A stretch of DNA of 5,590 nucleotides, taken from assembly GCA_900547135.1 (NCBI GenBank), contig URFJ01000119.1:1-5590 (forward strand), given 5' to 3'. This document shows positions 1 to 2,803 of this stretch, piece by piece. This DNA is from an uncultured Eubacteriales bacterium. Lineage in GTDB: Bacteria; Bacillota; Clostridia; Christensenellales; CAG-138. Within the stretch, counting starts at the first letter, position 1, and each line of letters starts with the position of its first letter. The notes under the pieces are model-generated. The model did no database searches. It saw only the letters and a list, made by a program, of their open reading frames with translations, and was not told where the DNA came from. The translations under genes and the position numbers were made by a program.

Positions 1-186
1 TGGTATTTCCTCATTATCTGAGAGCATGGGAACGTCTGCTTCCTCATCCGTATCAGCTCCCAATGCGTTACCGTTTATATCCGCTGGACGCTGAGCCAGA
101 GCACAGGCAGTCACTAATATGGATAGGCTGACCACAGCTATTCCTATTGTTATGATTCTAAATGTAAGCCTGTTTTTCTTGTTCAT
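1..186 (-). CDS. N-terminus of a secreted or lipid-anchored protein (3' end outside window)
   Basis: The frame opens with ATG at 186-184 and stays open to the window edge, giving 62 residues. The start is MNKKNRLTFR, then a hydrophobic core at about residues 11-27. The end of the leader is ambiguous. L24-V-T-A-C28 fits a lipobox, so C28 could be lipidated. A29-L-A31 followed by Q32 also fits signal peptidase I. After the leader the chain is acidic and probably disordered (GADTDEEADVPMLSDNEEIP). An RBS (GAAAGGAAA) sits 5-8 bases upstream of the ATG, and only 16 bases separate this start from the stop of the upstream 203-1792 ORF, so the two are probably co-transcribed. Leaders of this type with an acidic linker begin large DNRLRE/RHS-like wall proteins, so this may be another member of the same family. 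That is inference, because no diagnostic domain is inside the window. Confidence 0.72.
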   Translation of the reverse strand, partial: MNKKNRLTFRIITIGIAVVSLSILVTACALAQRPADINGNALGADTDEEADVPMLSDNEEIP

Positions 187-190
187 AATA

Positions 191-200
191 ATTTCCTTTC
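191..200 (-). promoter_or_regulatory. Ribosome binding site for the 186-1 gene
   Basis: On the minus strand the sequence is GAAAGGAAAT, ending 4 bases before ATG at 186, with the AGGA core about 8 bases from the start. It abuts the TAA (205-203) of the preceding ORF. Ribosomes finishing the upstream ORF therefore stop right at this site, which makes translational coupling plausible. It supports the ATG at 186 as the true start. Confidence 0.65.
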
Positions 201-202
201 AA

Positions 203-1792
203 TTATCGCATTTTATAAAATTCTAAATACCCTTCGGAATCCGAAGAGCTAGTGAGCAAAAGATCGGAAAGCGCGTGATGCTTTCTCGGGTTTGAATGCG
301 ACGAAACAAAATACTCAGTATGTCCTAAATATGTTCCACGGCAGCATATATACAATGCATGTTTGGCCGATTTATCTGGATAAAGTACTTGCACTACATC
401 GCCCCCCTCAAATGGTATACGCATATTGTCCCATATCTCCCCAGGATTTGAGCTGGCTATAATATTTCGTATTGGAACTATTTCAATGGACACGGACGGC
501 CATGACATGAATTCCCAATAATATTTAAAGGCTCTTGCATTAATCCAGGGACTGCTTGCTCCATATCCTAAGAAACCGCCGACCGTTGAAAGCTCCCATG
601 AATGGTTTAGTTCGTTCTCATTATTTAAACTTGGCCATGGATAATCATTATTCTTTTTATAGATATACCATTGGTTTTGAAAATGGATTCCACTGGCCAG
701 CATGCATTGTGATACATAGTTTTGACAATCGTTTGGGAATGCAGGATAAGTGGTTATATGCGTTTGAGTCATAGAATGAGCATAATATTTTGCCATTGTC
801 AAGGAAAAACTTCTAGGTTCAAAAATCCACTCATCGTTGTTCGTCCGATTGTAGCTATACTGTATCACATTTGCGCCAGCCTGGCAACTCCCGCCCGACA
901 CCACTACTGTTTTATCAAAGTCGCTGGGTTTGCTAACCATGCGGTATGTAACCCTGTCCGTGTTGAAGTATACTTTGAACTTGCTGCCCGTTGCGCTTTT
1001 ATTTGCCGATATTACTATATTAGCGTCATTGCTTGCGCTGTTGCCAGAAACGTTAAGCGCGTATGACTGATTGCTCATAGGGATTATATTGCATTCCCCG
1101 TTTTCTGTTGATATTAGCTTCCATCTCTGGGATGTCGCTCCCGTATACTTTGCCTGGTTTACGTTTGTGCCCGAAACGGTAAGATACTGGCCGCTGTTCT
1201 TGTTTTTTATGTAATATTCCTTGTTATAGTCCAAAAACAGAGCCGGCCTGTTTGATGGCGGGTCTGGAGTTATGGGCGTAGGCGTAGGGACGGCTCCGCC
1301 TCCGGTATAGCTAATTTTCAGTTGAGGTCGTTTTGCCGCTGTGGCAAAGTCGGCGGAATAGACGGTGTTAAAGTCGTTTATTGTTTCGTTTTGATATTGA
1401 ACCATGATCCCATAGTTTCTATTTTTGCCCGTCGTGCTTCCACTATACCAGCCCTTTACTGTCGACTTCATATCTATGTTGTATCTGGTCAATCCGTTGT
1501 GGCCGATATTCGATTGAATAGTGCTCGACGCAGCGGGTTTATTGGCCCATGTTATAGTTTGCGAGCTCCAATCCGCGTCAACCCTATACGCCTTAAGACT
1601 ATTTCCCGTTGATGTCCCGCTGGTAACATAAAAGGTTTGGGTGGCCGAATTTATAGTAGCTCCAGACGGGATTGTAGGCTTGGTCTTGAACTTTTGATAG
1701 AATTTTCTTGTTTTCCCGTTGCGATTTCCCGCGTACAGCCTGTCCAGCGTATGCGTTATTACGCCGCTGCCCTTCTCCACCAAACAGTGCAA
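203..1792 (-). CDS. Leaderless DNRLRE - ricin-type lectin - Amidase_6-like protein (5'-truncated copy)
   Basis: The ORF encodes 529 residues from a TTG at 1792; an in-frame TAA lies at 1816-1814, so it cannot extend further. Domains in order: DNRLRE beta domain (about 5-164), Pro/Thr linker (about 165-186, PTPTPITPDPP), ricin-type beta-trefoil half (about 189-326, with QRW at 222-224 and DEW at 320-322), and an Amidase_6-like domain (about 335-529). The last contains NDC(356)QNYVSQC, PWINARAF (415-422), GDVVQV (464-469), KH(478)ALYI and VSSH(499)S. C356, H478 and H499 match the positions expected for a Cys/His hydrolase in this family; Amidase_6 proteins are suspected cell-wall amidases or peptidases. 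Such modules work outside the cell, yet there is no signal peptide and homology to the 2804-5590 gene stops at 1781, four residues into the ORF. An AAGGTG seven bases before the TTG could serve as a weak RBS. It is therefore either a silent C-terminal cassette, a 5'-truncated pseudogene, or a protein started at TTG without export. The frame is intact with no internal stop, which suggests it is young or kept under selection. Confidence 0.75.
   Translation of the reverse strand: MHCLVEKGSGVITHTLDRLYAGNRNGKTRKFYQKFKTKPTIPSGATINSATQTFYVTSGTSTGNSLKAYRVDADWSSQTITWANKPAASSTIQSNIGHNGLTRYNIDMKSTVKGWYSGSTTGKNRNYGIMVQYQNETINDFNTVYSADFATAAKRPQLKISYTGGGAVPTPTPITPDPPSNRPALFLDYNKEYYIKNKNSGQYLTVSGTNVNQAKYTGATSQRWKLISTENGECNIIPMSNQSYALNVSGNSASNDANIVISANKSATGSKFKVYFNTDRVTYRMVSKPSDFDKTVVVSGGSCQAGANVIQYSYNRTNNDEWIFEPRSFSLTMAKYYAHSMTQTHITTYPAFPNDCQNYVSQCMLASGIHFQNQWYIYKKNNDYPWPSLNNENELNHSWELSTVGGFLGYGASSPWINARAFKYYWEFMSWPSVSIEIVPIRNIIASSNPGEIWDNMRIPFEGGDVVQVLYPDKSAKHALYICCRGTYLGHTEYFVSSHSNPRKHHALSDLLLTSSSDSEGYLEFYKMR
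1302..1781 (-). repeat. 480-bp direct repeat, copy 1 (DNRLRE-coding block)
   Basis: This block matches 4680-5159 in the same orientation at a constant offset of 3378 bp with no indels. I counted 17 mismatches by eye (about 96.5% identity). They fall in two groups near the ends, leaving 1347-1560 (214 bp) identical. The left edge (1302) is where the DNRLRE domain ends (SYTG) and the Pro-rich linker begins. The right edge (1781) is where the truncated gene loses homology completely. Six of 160 encoded residues differ. Confidence 0.95.
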
Positions 1793-1946
1793 ATCCGAAC
1801 ACCTTGTTTTTTGTTAAGCATGTGTTAGGATTTGTCATAGAATTACCGGGGAAGATGTAATGCCTCCGCCAATACAATTCAAATCCGGCCCCGCAATTCA
1901 TCTTCATAAACGGCGTGTTCGGTTGCGTCTTTAATCGGTAAGATGC

Positions 1947-1991
1947 AAAAAAGCCCCATGCTGGCCTTCACGGGCTAGCATGGGGCTTTTG
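1947..1991 (-). terminator. Strong Rho-independent terminator (T-tract on minus strand)
   Basis: AAAAGCCCCATGCT (1949-1962) pairs perfectly with AGCATGGGGCTTTT (1977-1990). The stem continues inward with five more pairs, two of them G-U, around a TCAC loop. On the minus strand the stem is followed by six T (1952-1947), so it should stop leftward transcripts. The plus-strand side has only four T and may work weakly. It separates the truncated copy from anything upstream on the minus strand. The only minus-strand candidate immediately before it is the tRNA-like 3' end at 2029-2053. Confidence 0.8.
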
Positions 1992-2028
1992 CTTTGTAGG
2001 AAGGGTTTAGCGGTCGGCTATATGAAGT

Positions 2029-2053
2029 TCCTGCATGGTGGACTCGAACCAAC
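2029..2053 (-). other. tRNA 3'-end-like fragment (T-arm and acceptor strand), probable pseudo-tRNA
   Basis: On the minus strand the sequence reads GTTGG-TTCGAGT-CCACC, then ATGCAGG and A. This is the layout of a T-stem, a canonical T-loop (TTCGANT), the 3' T-stem, a 7-base acceptor strand and a discriminator base. One T-stem pair is mismatched (T-C), and no CCA follows. I found no matching 5' acceptor strand (CCTGCAT) or D-arm upstream, so it is not a complete tRNA. The strong terminator lies about 38 bases downstream on the same strand, as expected for a real tRNA 3' end. Fragments like this are often left where elements integrate into tRNA genes. It could also be chance similarity. Confidence 0.38.
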
Positions 2054-2120
2054 GCACAATACCCTAATTTTCTAGCCAAATTAATAAAATGTTGTCGGTA
2101 TGAGCGAAAACAAAAAAGTA

Positions 2121-2149
2121 TTGCAAATTATTATTTGCTGCTGTAAGCT
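2121..2149 (+). promoter_or_regulatory. Weak candidate promoter for the lipoprotein gene
   Basis: TTGCAA (2121-2126), a 17-base spacer and TAAGCT (2144-2149) lie upstream of the lipoprotein RBS. The -35 match is fair and the -10 match poor. The surrounding AT-rich stretch (2085-2140) would suit a promoter, but no single hexamer pair is convincing. Confidence 0.2.
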
Positions 2150-2159
2150 AAAGCTGAAT

Positions 2160-2165
2160 GGAGGG
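2160..2165 (+). promoter_or_regulatory. Ribosome binding site that fixes the lipoprotein start at 2173
   Basis: GGAGGG ends seven bases before ATG 2173-2175, an ideal Shine-Dalgarno arrangement. An in-frame ATG at 2158 overlaps this site and has no RBS of its own. Starting there would also put MEGCY in front of the lysines of the signal peptide. The start at 2173 is therefore preferred. Confidence 0.8.
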
Positions 2166-2172
2166 ATGTTAC

Positions 2173-2706
2173 ATGAAAAAAATATATGCTTTGCTATTAT
2201 GTTTTTGTATGCTAGTTTCTTTTACAGCCTGCACAAAGAACTCAATCACTTCAAAAATTGAAATACCGGATGCTACGCCAATGGTATTGGACAAAACTTA
2301 CACAATAAAGGATTTAAGCTATAAAATTTCTTCATCATTAGATAGAAACGTCGACGATTCGGGCGATTGTTCATACGGAACGGATGAAGGATATATAATT
2401 GTAAGTATCATGGAGTACCGTAACGATATTGTCCTTGATATAAATGATAAAGAAAAAGCAAAAGGAATGCTTCAGGCTTTTATTGATTTTTATCAACCTG
2501 TAATCAAAACTATTGATTTTGATATAACGGTTTCTAATAGGCCTGCAGTATTGTTTACAGGTGTCTATGATGATAAGGAAAGTATAAATTTGTATATAGC
2601 CGATAAATCAAGGTTGTACCTTTTGTATGTACGAGAGCCTTCAACCAGCGATGGGACTTTGAGGGCAACATTTCTAGACGTTATTGATAGCATTAAAATA
2701 AAATAG
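2173..2706 (+). CDS. Small predicted lipoprotein, possibly PsbP/Mog1-like
   Basis: The product has 177 residues from ATG 2173. It starts with a lipoprotein leader: MKK, a hydrophobic run (residues 4-19), then S-F-T-A-C20, so C20 is the likely lipidated residue and the protein would be anchored on the outer face of the membrane. The mature part is about 157 residues, alternating beta strands with one helix near DKEKAKGMLQAFIDF. It ends in a strand-rich stretch, NRPAVLFTGVY...SRLYLLYVREP...FLDVIDSIKIK. The pattern of small-residue PA in a strand, a later LYLLY strand and a final V-DSIK helix or strand resembles PsbP/Mog1/DcrB-type folds. That is my pattern judgement and not a family assignment. 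It is the only gene on the plus strand, is AT-rich, and converges on the large secreted gene. Its position between the two paralogous tips invites the idea of a partner or protective protein, for which there is no direct evidence. Confidence 0.87.
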   Translation: MKKIYALLLCFCMLVSFTACTKNSITSKIEIPDATPMVLDKTYTIKDLSYKISSSLDRNVDDSGDCSYGTDEGYIIVSIMEYRNDIVLDINDKEKAKGMLQAFIDFYQPVIKTIDFDITVSNRPAVLFTGVYDDKESINLYIADKSRLYLLYVREPSTSDGTLRATFLDVIDSIKIK

Positions 2707-2765
2707 CGTTAAGACGTAAAGCCGCCTAATTGACAGACAGCTTTTTGTCTAAAATATAAGAGAGT

Positions 2766-2788
2766 GGACCCCATATCACATGGGGCCC
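2766..2788. terminator. Weak hairpin between convergent genes
   Basis: CCCCAT (2769-2774) pairs with ATGGGG (2780-2785) around ATCAC, and two outer G-C pairs flank an A-C mismatch. It lies between the convergent stops at 2706 and 2804. Neither side has a proper T-tract. A second small stem, AGACA (2735-2739) with TGTCT (2746-2750) and a T-rich loop, lies just to the left. Either could help end transcription from both sides, but neither is a textbook terminator. Confidence 0.35.
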
Positions 2789-2803
2789 ATACTAACGTTA
2801 CAT

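Larger units (their letters stand above)
1782..2157. other. Gene-poor junction region between the truncated copy and the lipoprotein gene
   Basis: No convincing gene fills this stretch. Reading leftward, a short open frame starts at ATG 1907 (MKMNCGAGFELYWRRHYIF...) and runs across the repeat edge, but it is one frame out of register with the DNRLRE frame, so it does not supply an N-terminus to the 203-1792 ORF. I do not recognise it. A second leftward fragment just before it (KDATEHAVYEDELRGRI, then TGA) is also unrecognised. The right-hand part holds a strong terminator (1947-1991) and a tRNA-like 3' end (2029-2053), listed separately. No good minus-strand promoter was found between the terminator and 1792. 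Confidence 0.55.

Noticed and set aside
556..1066. Two plus-strand open frames opposite the ricin/amidase coding region
   Set aside because: They lie antisense to a recognisable domain protein, lack an RBS, and their translations show no domain or sensible composition.
1322..1612. Plus-strand frame nearly repeated at 4700-4942
   Set aside because: The similarity of the two frames comes only from the DNA repeat coding DNRLRE on the other strand. The same applies to 1637-1828 and 5015-5428.
2029..2110. Complete tRNA gene on the minus strand
   Set aside because: No 5' acceptor strand complementary to ATGCAGG, no D-arm and no valid anticodon loop; a GAAAA stretch resembling a Phe loop lacks the T before the anticodon.
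2158..2172. Upstream in-frame ATG for the lipoprotein
   Set aside because: It overlaps the GGAGGG that serves ATG 2173, has no RBS, and would spoil the start of the signal peptide.
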